This document shows positions 1-8,594 of a DNA stretch of 64,000 nucleotides, in pieces (position 1 is the first letter of the stretch; each line of letters begins with the position of its first letter). Both the position numbers and the translations under genes were made by a program. The notes under the pieces were generated by a model. It searched no databases. It was not told the DNA's origin and saw nothing but the letters and a program-made list of their open reading frames with translations. This DNA is from Alloboseaceae bacterium BT-24-1 (GTDB lineage Bacteria; Pseudomonadota; Alphaproteobacteria; Rhizobiales; Beijerinckiaceae), in assembly GCA_025846845.1 (NCBI GenBank), contig JAOYTL010000009.1:266180-330179 (forward strand). The letters run 5' to 3'.

Positions 1-2
1 TG

Positions 3-1106
3 ACGGCCTGGGCGGGGACACCGCTGCAGAAGGTCCAAGAAGCGGCCGCGGAAGCCGGATTCCTTTGCGGCATCGATCTCGGCGCGCGTGGCTCTTGCAC
101 AATCGGCGGCAACGTCGCCACGAATGCAGGAGGGAACCGGGTTCTTCGATATGGGATGACCCGGCACAACGTGCTCGGCCTGGAAGCCGTACTCGCCGAT
201 GGGACCATCGTATCGTCGATGAACAAGATGTTGAAGAACAACGCGGGGTACGACTGGACGCAGAACTTCATCGGCACGGAAGGCACGCTGGGCGTTGTCA
301 CGCGCGTGGTCCTGGGGCTGCATCCGCACCCGGGGGAGATTTCGACCGCCTTCCTGAAGGTCGCGAACTTCGCCGCTGCCGTTGCCGTTCAGCGGGCGCT
401 CGAGCGCGCCTTGCCCGGAAGGTTGATGGCGTTCGAGGCCATGTGGCCGGAGGTGATGGCGTTGTCCGAACACGCGTTCGGATTGAAAAGCCCGTTCGCC
501 TTGCATGACGGCATCTCGCTTTTGGTCGAGGTGGAAGCGAGTGGCGGCGAGATCAATGCCTTGGAAAGCAGCCTCATGGGGCTTTATGAGCAAGGTACCC
601 TCTCCGACGCCGTTATCGCTCGTTCCGAATCGGACCGCCTGGACTTCTGGCGCTTTCGCGAGACGCCCTACGAATATCGCAATCGGTTCGGCACCATGGT
701 CTCGTTCGATGTGAGCTTGCCGCGCGCTTTGCTGGAGCGAGCGACGGACGTCATCCGCACGCAGGTCGGCGGCACGTGGCCGGACGCCATCGTGGCCATT
801 TTCGGCCATTTGGCGGACTCGAACGTGCATGTGATCGTGCTGAGATCAGATCCGACCCCAGAAGGCCTCGACCCGGTTGAGCGCATCGTTTACGGCACCG
901 TCGGCGAATACGGAGGCTCCATCTCCGCCGAGCATGGGATCGGCCGCAAGAAGCGGGCTTTCCTGCACAGCCGCAGCCCTGCGGAAATCGGGCTTATGGA
1001 ACGTCTCAAGGAGACCCTTGACCCACTCCGTATACTCAATCGAGACCGCGTGCTTGGAACTCGGAAGACGAGTTATGCGGCAAACGGCGTCAGCTCGTCT
1101 GGCTGA
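3..1106 (+). CDS. FAD-binding (PCMH-type) 2-hydroxyacid oxidase/dehydrogenase, 5'-truncated by window edge
   Basis: The reading frame is open from base 3, so the gene starts outside the window. The first visible residues contain a glycine/asparagine-rich FAD-binding loop (GSCTIGGNVATNAGGNR) followed by RYG, typical of GlcD / D-lactate dehydrogenase / D-2-hydroxyglutarate dehydrogenase relatives of the vanillyl-alcohol-oxidase fold. The C-terminal half carries the family cap-domain signatures, including GHLADSNVHV (metal/substrate histidines) and SAEHGIGRKK. Members oxidise D-2-hydroxy acids and pass electrons to the quinone pool or a flavoprotein; the substrate cannot be told from sequence. 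The next gene is an aminotransferase on the same strand 239 bp away, so the pair could act on an amino acid and its hydroxy/keto acid. Family assignment is firm, substrate is not. Confidence 0.88.
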   Translation, partial: TAWAGTPLQKVQEAAAEAGFLCGIDLGARGSCTIGGNVATNAGGNRVLRYGMTRHNVLGLEAVLADGTIVSSMNKMLKNNAGYDWTQNFIGTEGTLGVVTRVVLGLHPHPGEISTAFLKVANFAAAVAVQRALERALPGRLMAFEAMWPEVMALSEHAFGLKSPFALHDGISLLVEVEASGGEINALESSLMGLYEQGTLSDAVIARSESDRLDFWRFRETPYEYRNRFGTMVSFDVSLPRALLERATDVIRTQVGGTWPDAIVAIFGHLADSNVHVIVLRSDPTPEGLDPVERIVYGTVGEYGGSISAEHGIGRKKRAFLHSRSPAEIGLMERLKETLDPLRILNRDRVLGTRKTSYAANGVSSSG

Positions 1107-1345
1107 TCCGTGCGGCCGTGGCCGGAAGAATGCCGGGATCGGATCTTCTGATGCGCAAAAATCTTGCATCGGGAAAGGTCAAATAGAGCGCTCGCGTCGG
1201 GCATCCTCCAATATAGTTTTCCGCTGCGGCTGGTCGCTACTTCGGCGATGGGTCTGACCAGCTCCTGGCGCGTCGCCGATCATCGCCATCTCGAAAGTCC
1301 TTCAGGTCCGACCTTCGGCGCCGGCTCTGCTAACGGAAAGCCCCG

Positions 1346-2455
1346 ATGTCCAAAGAGGCGTGCGAATTTCAATTCCCGGCTCACGTGGTCGCACTTGCCG
1401 AGAGCCGGGCCGGCGAACGCCACATCGAGCAATGGCGTGCGGAGGGCGGGCTCAGCGCGCTTAACCAGAACGAGGCCGCCGACCTGCCTTCCCCGGCGGT
1501 GACGGCCGCGGTCGCCGACGCTCTTCGCCATGCCAACCGCTACCCGGACCATCGCGGCAGGCTGCTTCGGGAAAAGCTGGCAGAAAAGCTGAACGTGCAA
1601 CAAGGCCAGTTGATCCTGGGCAACGGGAGCTACGAGATTATCGCCATGCTGCTGCAGGTGGCACTGAGTACAGGCTCCGAGATCGCGGCACCGGATCCCA
1701 CCTATCGTCGCTATCTCGAATCCTCGCTCTTGGCGCAGGCCAACTACCATCCGATCCCGCTGAGGGCGGATGGGTGCAACGATCCGGAAGCCCTGGCGGC
1801 CGCTGCACGGACGGCAAACGTCGTCGTTGTCTGCACTCCGAACAACCCGACGGGCGCCGCACTGACACGAGCGGAGTTCCGACTGATATCTGATGCTATT
1901 CCCTCGGACCACCTCCTGGTCGTCGACGAGGCATACGGCGAATTCTCCCGTGCTGAAGGTGGGCTGGATGCGATCAAGGAGCTGCGTGGAAGCTCGCATC
2001 CATGGGTCGTCATCCGCACCCTGTCGAAAGCGCATGGGCTTGCCGGCATACGTTTCGGCTATGCGATTGCGAGCCACGCTCGCATCGTCGACATGGTGGA
2101 CGGCGTGCGCGGCCTGTTCAACGTGGGGCGCGTGACGCAGGCGGCGGCGCTTGCGGCGATCGAGGACGAACAATGGTCGACCAAGATCGTCAAGCGGACG
2201 ATCGCGGAACGGGAGCGGATGCGGACTGCGCTGCTGGATGCCGGTTTCGAGAGCATGCCAAGCGCCACGAACTTCCTCGCGGTGCGAACGCGGCGCAAGG
2301 GTCGGGACGTCCAGCAAGGCCTCCGCGCTTCCGGCATTCTGACGTCGTTGATTCCCGGACGCGGCTACGAGGACGTCGTTCGGATCAGTGTCGGAACGGC
2401 GCAGGACACCGATCGGGTCGTTGCAGCCATCACTGCTGCCGGGCGTGGGGACTAG
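1346..2455 (+). CDS. Class I/II PLP-dependent aminotransferase, histidinol-phosphate aminotransferase-like
   Basis: A 369-residue fold-type I aminotransferase. Near residue 70 it has the YPDHRG / LGNGSYEII segment that grips the cofactor in HisC-type enzymes, then CTPNNPTGA (the Asn-Pro contact to pyridoxine), VVDEAYGEF (Asp paired with the pyridine nitrogen) and TLSKAHGLAGIRFGY with the Schiff-base lysine. Length matches HisC (about 360). The first ATG follows a GGAAAG ribosome site. It sits in a catabolic locus and not a his operon, so it more likely transaminates an amino acid produced by or entering this pathway than makes histidine; that is inference. A Rho-independent hairpin for the converging GNAT gene lies just after it. 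Confidence 0.88.
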   Translation: MSKEACEFQFPAHVVALAESRAGERHIEQWRAEGGLSALNQNEAADLPSPAVTAAVADALRHANRYPDHRGRLLREKLAEKLNVQQGQLILGNGSYEIIAMLLQVALSTGSEIAAPDPTYRRYLESSLLAQANYHPIPLRADGCNDPEALAAAARTANVVVVCTPNNPTGAALTRAEFRLISDAIPSDHLLVVDEAYGEFSRAEGGLDAIKELRGSSHPWVVIRTLSKAHGLAGIRFGYAIASHARIVDMVDGVRGLFNVGRVTQAAALAAIEDEQWSTKIVKRTIAERERMRTALLDAGFESMPSATNFLAVRTRRKGRDVQQGLRASGILTSLIPGRGYEDVVRISVGTAQDTDRVVAAITAAGRGD

Positions 2456-2496
2456 CCACCCGCGCGCCTTCTAAGGAGCGGGCGTTTCTCTACTTC

Positions 2497-2526
2497 AAAA
2501 AACCGCCGAAAAGGTGTCCGGGCGGT
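2497..2526 (-). terminator. Rho-independent terminator for the GNAT gene
   Basis: Read on the minus strand, ACCGCC pairs with GGCGGT across a 13-nt loop and is followed directly by six T residues. It lies about 80 bp beyond the stop of the minus-strand GNAT gene and 42 bp beyond the stop of the converging aminotransferase gene. Confidence 0.7.
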
Positions 2527-2606
2527 CGGTTGAGCCGAGCTCGCAGCCGACGCCTCCGATTGTTCGCCATAGTCGCTGACGACAATCGCGCGTTCGGGAT
2601 CGCCCG

Positions 2607-3455
2607 CTAACCCAGCGCGTGCGCAGCGAGGCCAAAGACCGAAACGTCGGCTGCGACGGCCGGCATCGAGCCGAAGGCCATCGTCCGCGCTCCGTCCATC
2701 CTCGGCATTCCCAGCCCATTCAGCCAACGAGACAAGCTCTCGTCACCCGCAAGATCGACGCGCGCGAATTTGCCAGCGCACTGCACCAACCAGTGTTGGA
2801 TCAGGATCTGGGCAGCGGGTCGATCCATGGCGACGACAGGGCCGATGCACCAGCCGCGACCGAACTCGCGCAGCATGGCGAAGCCGGCCGGCATCCCGTC
2901 CCGGAGCAACATCGCGCACTGCGCATTAGGGACAAGCGCCGTCATCACCTTGGCTTTGTCCGACCCGCTCGCCCGGGAATAGAAGTCTTCCGGGAAGTGA
3001 TCGGCAGCGGACGCGTGACGTATGGTCTCGCCGGACGCCAGCGCCGGCGGCTCGACTGCCGGCACCGGACCCTGATGCTGATACAATTCGCCAACCTCTT
3101 CGAAACCCAACTTGCGATAAAGCGGAACTCCGCTTTTCGTCGCCTGCAGAAGGATTGCGCTGCCGTCGAGACGCACCATCATTTCCTGCATCAGCCTGCG
3201 ACCCAGTCCCTTGCCCTGCTGTGTATCGTCGACGATCACCATTCCCAGGGTGGCCAGTCCCGGGCCGTGTCGAAAGGCCATGACCGTGCCTTGGACCTGG
3301 CCATTCACGACGGCGACCAGCCCTTCGCCAACGGAAAACAGAAAATCCCAGTCCAGCTTACGGTGCGGCCAGTTGATCTTCGCGGACAGCAACGCAGCCG
3401 GGCCGAGATCCTCGCGCTCCATAGACCGAATCCGGACGGGGGTTTCGCTGTTCAT
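2607..3455 (-). CDS. GNAT family N-acetyltransferase with second C-terminal acetyltransferase-like domain
   Basis: 282 residues. The N-terminal half is a classic GNAT: the acetyl-CoA pyrophosphate loop appears as QQGKGLGRRLM (Q/RxxGxG/A) near residue 83, after a beta strand carrying TLGMVIVDD. The C-terminal half (about 140-275) has the WCIGPVVAMD and WLNGLGMPRMDGARTMAFG segments seen in the Acetyltransf_18 (YitH) domain that accompanies such GNATs. These enzymes acetylate small amines or amino acids; the substrate is unknown. ATG is preceded by GAGAGACG. A small reading frame ends 12 bp upstream on the same strand, so they may be co-transcribed. The gene ends in a strong terminator. The nearby amine-catabolism genes make an amine substrate plausible but unproven. 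Confidence 0.85.
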   Translation of the reverse strand: MNSETPVRIRSMEREDLGPAALLSAKINWPHRKLDWDFLFSVGEGLVAVVNGQVQGTVMAFRHGPGLATLGMVIVDDTQQGKGLGRRLMQEMMVRLDGSAILLQATKSGVPLYRKLGFEEVGELYQHQGPVPAVEPPALASGETIRHASAADHFPEDFYSRASGSDKAKVMTALVPNAQCAMLLRDGMPAGFAMLREFGRGWCIGPVVAMDRPAAQILIQHWLVQCAGKFARVDLAGDESLSRWLNGLGMPRMDGARTMAFGSMPAVAADVSVFGLAAHALG

Positions 3456-3467
3456 ATCGTGCGTCTC

Positions 3468-3893
3468 TCATTCAATCGCGATACGCGGGTTGTTCGGCGT
3501 CCAGTTGCCGACGGACAGAGAGGCCAGGTGCGCACTCGCGGCCTCCGGATCGCTCTCCCGCATCTGGCGATACGCGGCCTCGGCGATCTCGGGGCGTGTG
3601 GCACCGAGAAGATATTGCAAATACGACGATTGGAGCGCTGAAATCGCCGCCTCAATTTGCAAGATTGTCTCGTCGAGGGGCCCATGAAGCCCGCCGCCGC
3701 TGTCCAACATCGCATCCGGCGCATGGAGCGAGACGGACCCATCCGTGGCAATGTCTCCATCGTGGATCCGGGCTCGCTCGGACAACGCATAATTGTTTTC
3801 TTGGTGGAGGAGCTGATCAGCGAAACCGCCGCAGGCATCCACGCTGCCAGGTCGACCTTTCACAGCCGCCTCGGAGGTCAGCAATGCTGTCAT
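3468..3893 (-). CDS. Unrecognised 141-residue reading frame, possibly the C-terminal remnant of a longer protein
   Basis: I do not recognise this protein. It has no signal peptide or membrane segment. The composition is protein-like, with a helical stretch DETILQIEAAISALQSSYLQ in the middle and a conserved-looking end (SVGNWTPNNPRIAIE). Its 5' end runs into the antisense of a decayed Lrp/AsnC gene, so the natural N-terminus may have been lost at a rearrangement point near 3870. It lies 12 bp upstream of the GNAT gene on the same strand. A shorter overlapping frame (3452-3838) has poorer composition and was not chosen. Confidence 0.4.
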   Translation of the reverse strand: MTALLTSEAAVKGRPGSVDACGGFADQLLHQENNYALSERARIHDGDIATDGSVSLHAPDAMLDSGGGLHGPLDETILQIEAAISALQSSYLQYLLGATRPEIAEAAYRQMRESDPEAASAHLASLSVGNWTPNNPRIAIE

Positions 3894-4065
3894 GCCGACT
3901 TCATGCTGGTGGTGCTTGGTACCTACGATGGAGGCCTACGAGACGTTGACGAGGCGATTGTTCTTCGCCAGCCCCAACATACGCAAGTTCAAGACCTTCG
4001 TGGCCATGGATTGGGTAAAGGTAGGACCCACCGTGGCGATCGAGAGATCGGCGCGTTCGGAATGA
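3870..4065 (+). pseudogene. Lrp/AsnC-family regulator, C-terminal fragment with frameshift
   Basis: From 3928 the frame encodes MEAYETLTRRLFFASPNIRK followed by FKTFVAMD and VKVGPTVAI, which is the end of the Lrp/AsnC ligand-binding (RAM) domain. The strand before it, CHADFMLVVL at about 3891-3920, lies in another frame, so at least one frameshift separates them. The HTH half is missing. Lrp/AsnC regulators respond to amino acids; an intact relative would have suited this amino-compound locus. Decayed, with no plausible start. Confidence 0.65.
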
Positions 4066-4094
4066 CGCCCCCAGTCGCTCTTCGAGTTACGACC

Positions 4095-5054
4095 CTAGAA
4101 TCGTATTTCGCTCAGGTCGTGAGGCATCATCTCCTTGAAAATAGGTAGGTAGATTTCCTTGAAAACGCTCCGCGACGCATCTGCGATCAGGGCCGGAAGC
4201 GCACCCAGTTCCCCGTTTCGCGCGACTATCGTGATCGTCCTACGGATCTCCGGGCCCGGAAACCTGCGCAACTCGGTATTCGATAGGTGATTTAGGCTAC
4301 GGGCCACCGAGGTCGGCGGAAGCATCGCCCAGCCAAACCCGTTACCCACCATCGCGGTGACCGAATCCACGCTGTCGAAGGTATAAGCGTGATCGGGCTC
4401 GATCCGCATCCGTCTAAGGTGGCGTTCGATCCTCTGGCCCAGATCACTGTTCGGGCTGTTTCGAACAAAAGGGACCGTCTGAGCGTAATCCTTGAATTCA
4501 GAGGCATCGGCGAGGCTGGGAGCGCCCCTCGGAACCAGCAGTAAGAACGGTTCGTCGAGCACCTCGTGCTGCTCCAACCCACCCGCGTCCTCAAAGAAGT
4601 TTGCCGCGATCAAGAGGTCCAAGGTCCGCTCCTGGAGGCGTCGGCGAAGTCCGCTGTTGAAGTCGGTAGCGATCGAAAACCCGCGGACTCTTTTGCTCAG
4701 CCCGTGGATGAAACGCGGCAGGAAGTGCACGGCAAGCGACTCGATCAAGCCGATCCGGAGGTTGGGTAGCGCGCCGCCGCCAAGGCGCACTTCCGTGTCC
4801 ATGGTCCGGGCCTGCCGAATGAGCATCTCGGCATGACGACGGACGATGTCGCCGAGAACCGTAGGCACCGACGGCCTGTGGCTGCGGTCCAGCAGCGAGG
4901 CACCGAAATGCCGCTCCAGTTCGGCCAACGCGTGGGACACCCCGGAAGGCGTGATCCCGATATCCCGCGCGGCCTCGGAAAGGCTTCCCCGCTCGCAGAT
5001 AGCAACGAAGGTCGCCAGCTCGCGCATGTGCAATGCGAGGAAGGGTTTGTCCAT
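4095..5054 (-). CDS. LysR-family transcriptional regulator
   Basis: 319 residues with the LysR winged helix-turn-helix at about 10-70 (LATFVAICERGSLSEAARDI, then GITPSGVSHALAELERHFGA) and an effector-binding periplasmic-binding-protein-like domain from about 95 onward. The ATG at 5054 is the natural LysR start. It is divergent from the ureohydrolase/ABC operon across a 309-bp gap, the usual position for a LysR gene that controls its neighbour, so it probably activates that operon in response to the imported compound. The effector is unknown. No clean T-N11-A palindrome stood out by eye. Confidence 0.9.
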   Translation of the reverse strand: MDKPFLALHMRELATFVAICERGSLSEAARDIGITPSGVSHALAELERHFGASLLDRSHRPSVPTVLGDIVRRHAEMLIRQARTMDTEVRLGGGALPNLRIGLIESLAVHFLPRFIHGLSKRVRGFSIATDFNSGLRRRLQERTLDLLIAANFFEDAGGLEQHEVLDEPFLLLVPRGAPSLADASEFKDYAQTVPFVRNSPNSDLGQRIERHLRRMRIEPDHAYTFDSVDSVTAMVGNGFGWAMLPPTSVARSLNHLSNTELRRFPGPEIRRTITIVARNGELGALPALIADASRSVFKEIYLPIFKEMMPHDLSEIRF

Positions 5055-5363
5055 CCTGACGTCGATAGTGAAGACCGCTCATGCTTTCAATGATTGATTC
5101 TCACATTATTCCATGCCGGCATCCATTCCACCCGACTAAGCCACTGGATTCAATGAGGAAATCGACCAACGACGGCTGCGGGCCGAAATCCATGCGCGGG
5201 AGCAACTCGTTGCCTAGCGGGATGGTTCCGAGATACTGCTCTTAGCCGACCAACTCGGGGCTGGCGGCTGACGTCGGATAACTTTTGCGGACATCCGAAG
5301 TGCTTCATCCGCTTTTCACCACAAGATGCTTCTGCAGAAAATAAACGGCCAAGGATAGGTTTC
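5055..5363. promoter_or_regulatory. Divergent intergenic region between lysR and the ureohydrolase operon
   Basis: 309 bp with no open frame of its own. By position it must hold the lysR promoter and the promoter and LysR operator for the plus-strand operon. It is AT-richer near the lysR end (about 5080-5120). I could not pick out a convincing -35/-10 pair. The ribosome site of the downstream gene, AAGGATAGG at 5351-5359, decides its GTG start. Confidence 0.45.
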
Positions 5364-6320
5364 GTGTTACATAATCTAACCTCCGCCCCCGTACATGGGC
5401 ATCGGACATTCCTTTTCTCGGAACTCCAGCTAGATCTCGACAATCTAAACGCCGATATTGCGTTTCTTGGCATCCCTTTCGGTCATCCTTATACTATACG
5501 CAACGTCTCGAACGATCAGTCCAATGGGCCGACCGCCGTCAGGCAAGCGTCGGATCGGGTCTCCCGATCGCTGGAGCGCTATGATTTCGACGTCGGGGGC
5601 CCACTGTTCGACGACAGGCCCGTACGCATGGCCGACTGTGGCGACGTCATCGGGGAGATGCACGACCCCGCCTCGCATTCCCGGCGCGCGGAGGAGGCGG
5701 TGCGGAAAATTGTCGCCGCGGGCGCCCTTCCACTGATCATGGGCGGCGACCACGCTATCCCCGTCCCAGTGCTGAGAGCGTTAGACGACCAAGGTCCCCT
5801 AGTTCTCGTGCAACTCGACGCCCACATCGACTGGCGAGATGACGTGGACGGCGTTCGGGAAGGATTGTCCAGCCCGATACGGCGCGCCTCAGAGATGGCG
5901 CATGTGGGCGAGATCTTCCAGATCGGGATCCGTTCACAGGGCAGTGCGCGGCGTGCGGACGTAGAGGCTGCGAGAGCCTACGGTGCGCAGATCATCACAT
6001 CATACGAAGTGCACGACGACGGGATGGCGGCCGTTCTGGATCGCATTCCCGACAACGCGAGATACTACCTCACCATCGATGCCGATGGCCTCGATCCATC
6101 GGTCATGCCGGCCGTCGAGGGACCCGCGCCCGGCGGCATCACCTTCCACCAGGCTCGGAAGCTTATCCACGGCCTGGTGCGAAAGGGTCGCGTGGTGGGC
6201 ATGGATATCGTCGAGATCACCCCGTCGCGGGATGTGGACCGCATCAGCGCCATCACGGCGGGGCGGCTTTTTGCCAATCTCATCGGCGCAACAATCAGAG
6301 CAGGCTATTTCGAGAAATGA
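5364..6320 (+). CDS. Ureohydrolase (agmatinase/guanidinobutyrase-like) 1
   Basis: 318-residue binuclear manganese hydrolase of the arginase/agmatinase family, which releases urea from a guanidino group. All metal ligands are visible: GGDH (His130), DAHID (Asp152, His154, Asp156) and TIDADGLDP (Asp239, Asp241). Substrate-recognition loops differ from arginase (MPAVEGPAPGG replaces the APGTGTPxPGG signature), so arginine itself is unlikely and agmatine, guanidinobutyrate or a related guanidino acid is more likely. The start is GTG with AAGGATAGG seven bases upstream. The stop overlaps the next gene's ATG (ATGA). A diverged paralogue of identical length lies at 13882. Confidence 0.9.
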   Translation: MLHNLTSAPVHGHRTFLFSELQLDLDNLNADIAFLGIPFGHPYTIRNVSNDQSNGPTAVRQASDRVSRSLERYDFDVGGPLFDDRPVRMADCGDVIGEMHDPASHSRRAEEAVRKIVAAGALPLIMGGDHAIPVPVLRALDDQGPLVLVQLDAHIDWRDDVDGVREGLSSPIRRASEMAHVGEIFQIGIRSQGSARRADVEAARAYGAQIITSYEVHDDGMAAVLDRIPDNARYYLTIDADGLDPSVMPAVEGPAPGGITFHQARKLIHGLVRKGRVVGMDIVEITPSRDVDRISAITAGRLFANLIGATIRAGYFEK

Positions 6321-7147
6321 CGCGGCTCGTCGACAAAGCCGTCTCGGACCAGCGATCGCCGACCTCGCAGTCGGGCGAGCGAGATACGCGCACACTTTCT
6401 GGAACCTGGTTCGACAGGACACGATACCACCCTGCCATCACACGTATCTGGGAGCCTCGGGTACATCGCATGTTCCGAGGAAACACGTGGCTGATCGAAG
6501 GCCGCGACGCCGATCTCGTGATCGACTTCGGCTTGGGGGTGACGTCGCTGACCAATGCCCTGGACCGGGATGTCGGAAAACCCGTTATTGCGTTGGCCAC
6601 TCATGTCCACGTCGACCACGTTGGATGCCTCCACGAGTTCGAGGACCGGTTGGGCCATGGATCGGAAGCCGCTTACTTCCAGCGGATGCCCGACGAATTC
6701 ACCCTCGCTCACTTGGTCCGCACGACGCCCGACGCCGCGGGTGAAGAACCTCCTGCAGGATGGAAATGCGAGGATTTCGAGCTTCGTCCCGCTCCGCTCA
6801 CGCGGATTGTGGCTGATGGCGACGTCATCGACCTCGGGGACACCTTTTTTCGTGTCGTTCACCTACCAGGGCATTCCGCAGGGTCCATTGGCGTTCTCGA
6901 CGAGGCCCGCAAGCTCCTGTTCAGCGGTGACGCCATCTACGAGGGAAGGCTGCTGGACGGCTTTCCTGGATCGTCGGTGGACGACTACGTCGGGACCATG
7001 AGGAGACTGATCTCCATGAACGTTGAGACCGTGTTCGGCGGGCACGGCGAGCCAATCTCGGGGGGAAGGATGAAAGCGATCGCCGCGGGTTACATCGCTG
7101 ACCGCGAAGCTGGCGGCCGCGAGCCGTTCGTACCTTCGATCGCCTGA
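6317..7147 (+). CDS. MBL-fold metallo-hydrolase
   Basis: 276 residues with the metallo-beta-lactamase zinc signature HVHVDH at 96-101. Later ligand motifs are also present: VVHLPGHSAGS, FSGDAIYEG and VFGGHGEPI. The fold covers lactonases, thioesterases and other hydrolases; the exact reaction cannot be read. Its start overlaps the stop of ureohydrolase 1 by four bases, so the two are translationally coupled and probably act in sequence on one compound. An ester, lactone or amide intermediate is plausible. There is no signal peptide, so it is cytoplasmic. Confidence 0.88.
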   Translation: MTRLVDKAVSDQRSPTSQSGERDTRTLSGTWFDRTRYHPAITRIWEPRVHRMFRGNTWLIEGRDADLVIDFGLGVTSLTNALDRDVGKPVIALATHVHVDHVGCLHEFEDRLGHGSEAAYFQRMPDEFTLAHLVRTTPDAAGEEPPAGWKCEDFELRPAPLTRIVADGDVIDLGDTFFRVVHLPGHSAGSIGVLDEARKLLFSGDAIYEGRLLDGFPGSSVDDYVGTMRRLISMNVETVFGGHGEPISGGRMKAIAAGYIADREAGGREPFVPSIA

Positions 7148-7216
7148 GGCCGCATTCTGAAAGCGCTTGCATTCGCGGTCGCGGACGATTTTTCCCTTCT
7201 TTGGAGATTGTGAAAA

Positions 7217-8443
7217 ATGGATCGCCTTTCGTACTCGACGAGTTCCCTGCCCGGTTGCGACCGGCATCCAATTCCCGGCGCGGTCAGGCACAGGGAGAGG
7301 CTTTTTCTCAGTGGATCGAGCGCCGTCCAGTCAGATGGCTCGATCAAAGGGGGCAGCGATCCTGCGGCGCAGACCCATGCAGCGTTGGACCGCCTGGAGA
7401 CTGCCCTGGATGCGGCCGGCGCCTCACTGGACAATATCACGAAGCTGACGACCAGCATCGTGGATCGCGGCTATCGGGCGGAGGTCTACCGTGCTTTGAG
7501 CCAGCGGCTCGCCAAGGCGCGCCCCGTCAGCACCGGGTTGGTCGTCTCGGCACTGCCGCGTCCCGATCTGATCGTGCAGATCGATGCCGAGGGCATCATG
7601 CCCGAAAACCCGCTGCGGTTCACTCGCCCCTACTCCTTCGAAAATTGGCATGGCCAAGGCTTCCCATGGACGGGCTCGATGGCGATCCGTTCCGATGTCG
7701 AGGTCTTCGTGCGCGGCCAGACGGGGTCGGGACTGGACCACAGTGGGATAATGGCCAAAGGACGCGGCTTGGATTCTGCCGCCGATCAGGCGGAACTGGC
7801 CATGACAAACCTGTCGATCCTTTTGCAGGAGGCAGGAACATCCTTGGACGATGTCTGCAAGATCACCGTCTATATCAGCGATCGAGTGTACCGGCCCGCT
7901 GTCTATCCGGTACTTGGTCGGCATTTTGGTGAAATCCGCCCCGTCTCGACGGGCATCGTGACGACGGCTTTCGCAAGTCCCGAGATTCTTTTCGAGCTAG
8001 ACGTGGTCGTTCTCCCGCAGAATGGCGGCGATCGGCACCTGCGTCTGCGGCCCTATGATTCCGCAGACGCCTATTACGGCTCGCAACGGCAAGGACTCGG
8101 CTCGAAGCTCTGCATGGCTGTGGTCGCCGGAGACCGCGTGATCTTGCGAGGGCAGACAGGCATGGACCTGGAGCATGTGCTTCGCGGCGCCGGTGACGCC
8201 AGCGCCCAGGCGGAGCAGGCGATGGACAACGTCGCGGAGCTATTGGGCGAGGCTGGAGCCACGCTCGACGATGTCGTCAAGGCAACGGTCTACGTGACCG
8301 AACCCGACTACCTGGCGGGCGTGAACGCCTCTGTCTTGAGACGCTTTGCCAATCCGCCTGCGTTCACCTCGTTTGTGGTGAAGGGACTGGCGAGCCCGGA
8401 ACTGCTCATGGAAGTCGACATCGTCGCGGTCAAGCGGGCCTGA
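7217..8443 (+). CDS. Triple-domain RidA/YjgF-like protein
   Basis: 408 residues made of three consecutive RidA/YjgF/Rid-family domains (about 10-128, 138-268 and 285-405). Each has the family helix (for example LDAAGASLDNITKLT, LQEAGTSLDDVCKITVYI, LGEAGATLDDVVKATVYV) and a closing strand (LIVQID, ILFELD, LLMEVD). RidA normally has about 130 residues and forms a trimer; here one chain could make the whole trimer. The arginine that hydrolyses enamines/imines in RidA is not present at the aligned position of any copy (Ala112, Ala251, Gly390), as in the non-deaminase Rid subfamilies. It follows the MBL gene by 69 bp in the same operon. A role in binding or handling an amine/imine intermediate is inferred. 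Confidence 0.85.
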   Translation: MDRLSYSTSSLPGCDRHPIPGAVRHRERLFLSGSSAVQSDGSIKGGSDPAAQTHAALDRLETALDAAGASLDNITKLTTSIVDRGYRAEVYRALSQRLAKARPVSTGLVVSALPRPDLIVQIDAEGIMPENPLRFTRPYSFENWHGQGFPWTGSMAIRSDVEVFVRGQTGSGLDHSGIMAKGRGLDSAADQAELAMTNLSILLQEAGTSLDDVCKITVYISDRVYRPAVYPVLGRHFGEIRPVSTGIVTTAFASPEILFELDVVVLPQNGGDRHLRLRPYDSADAYYGSQRQGLGSKLCMAVVAGDRVILRGQTGMDLEHVLRGAGDASAQAEQAMDNVAELLGEAGATLDDVVKATVYVTEPDYLAGVNASVLRRFANPPAFTSFVVKGLASPELLMEVDIVAVKRA

Positions 8444-8594
8444 GGACCCGAGGGTCTAAGCGCTGGTGAGGTCGGATCCTGATGACCGGCGTCTCCGATG
8501 CACTTCCGCGACGTTCACCGGATTGAACGAACGGACCACTCCCACCAGTGGAAATCGCAGTCCAATACAAACGTAACAAAAGAAGGGGAAAGTG

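Noticed and set aside
5364-6320. Calling this arginase
   Set aside because: The arginase signature loop APGTGTPxPGG is replaced, and the operon context includes an importer and RidA-like protein and not a urea-cycle partner.
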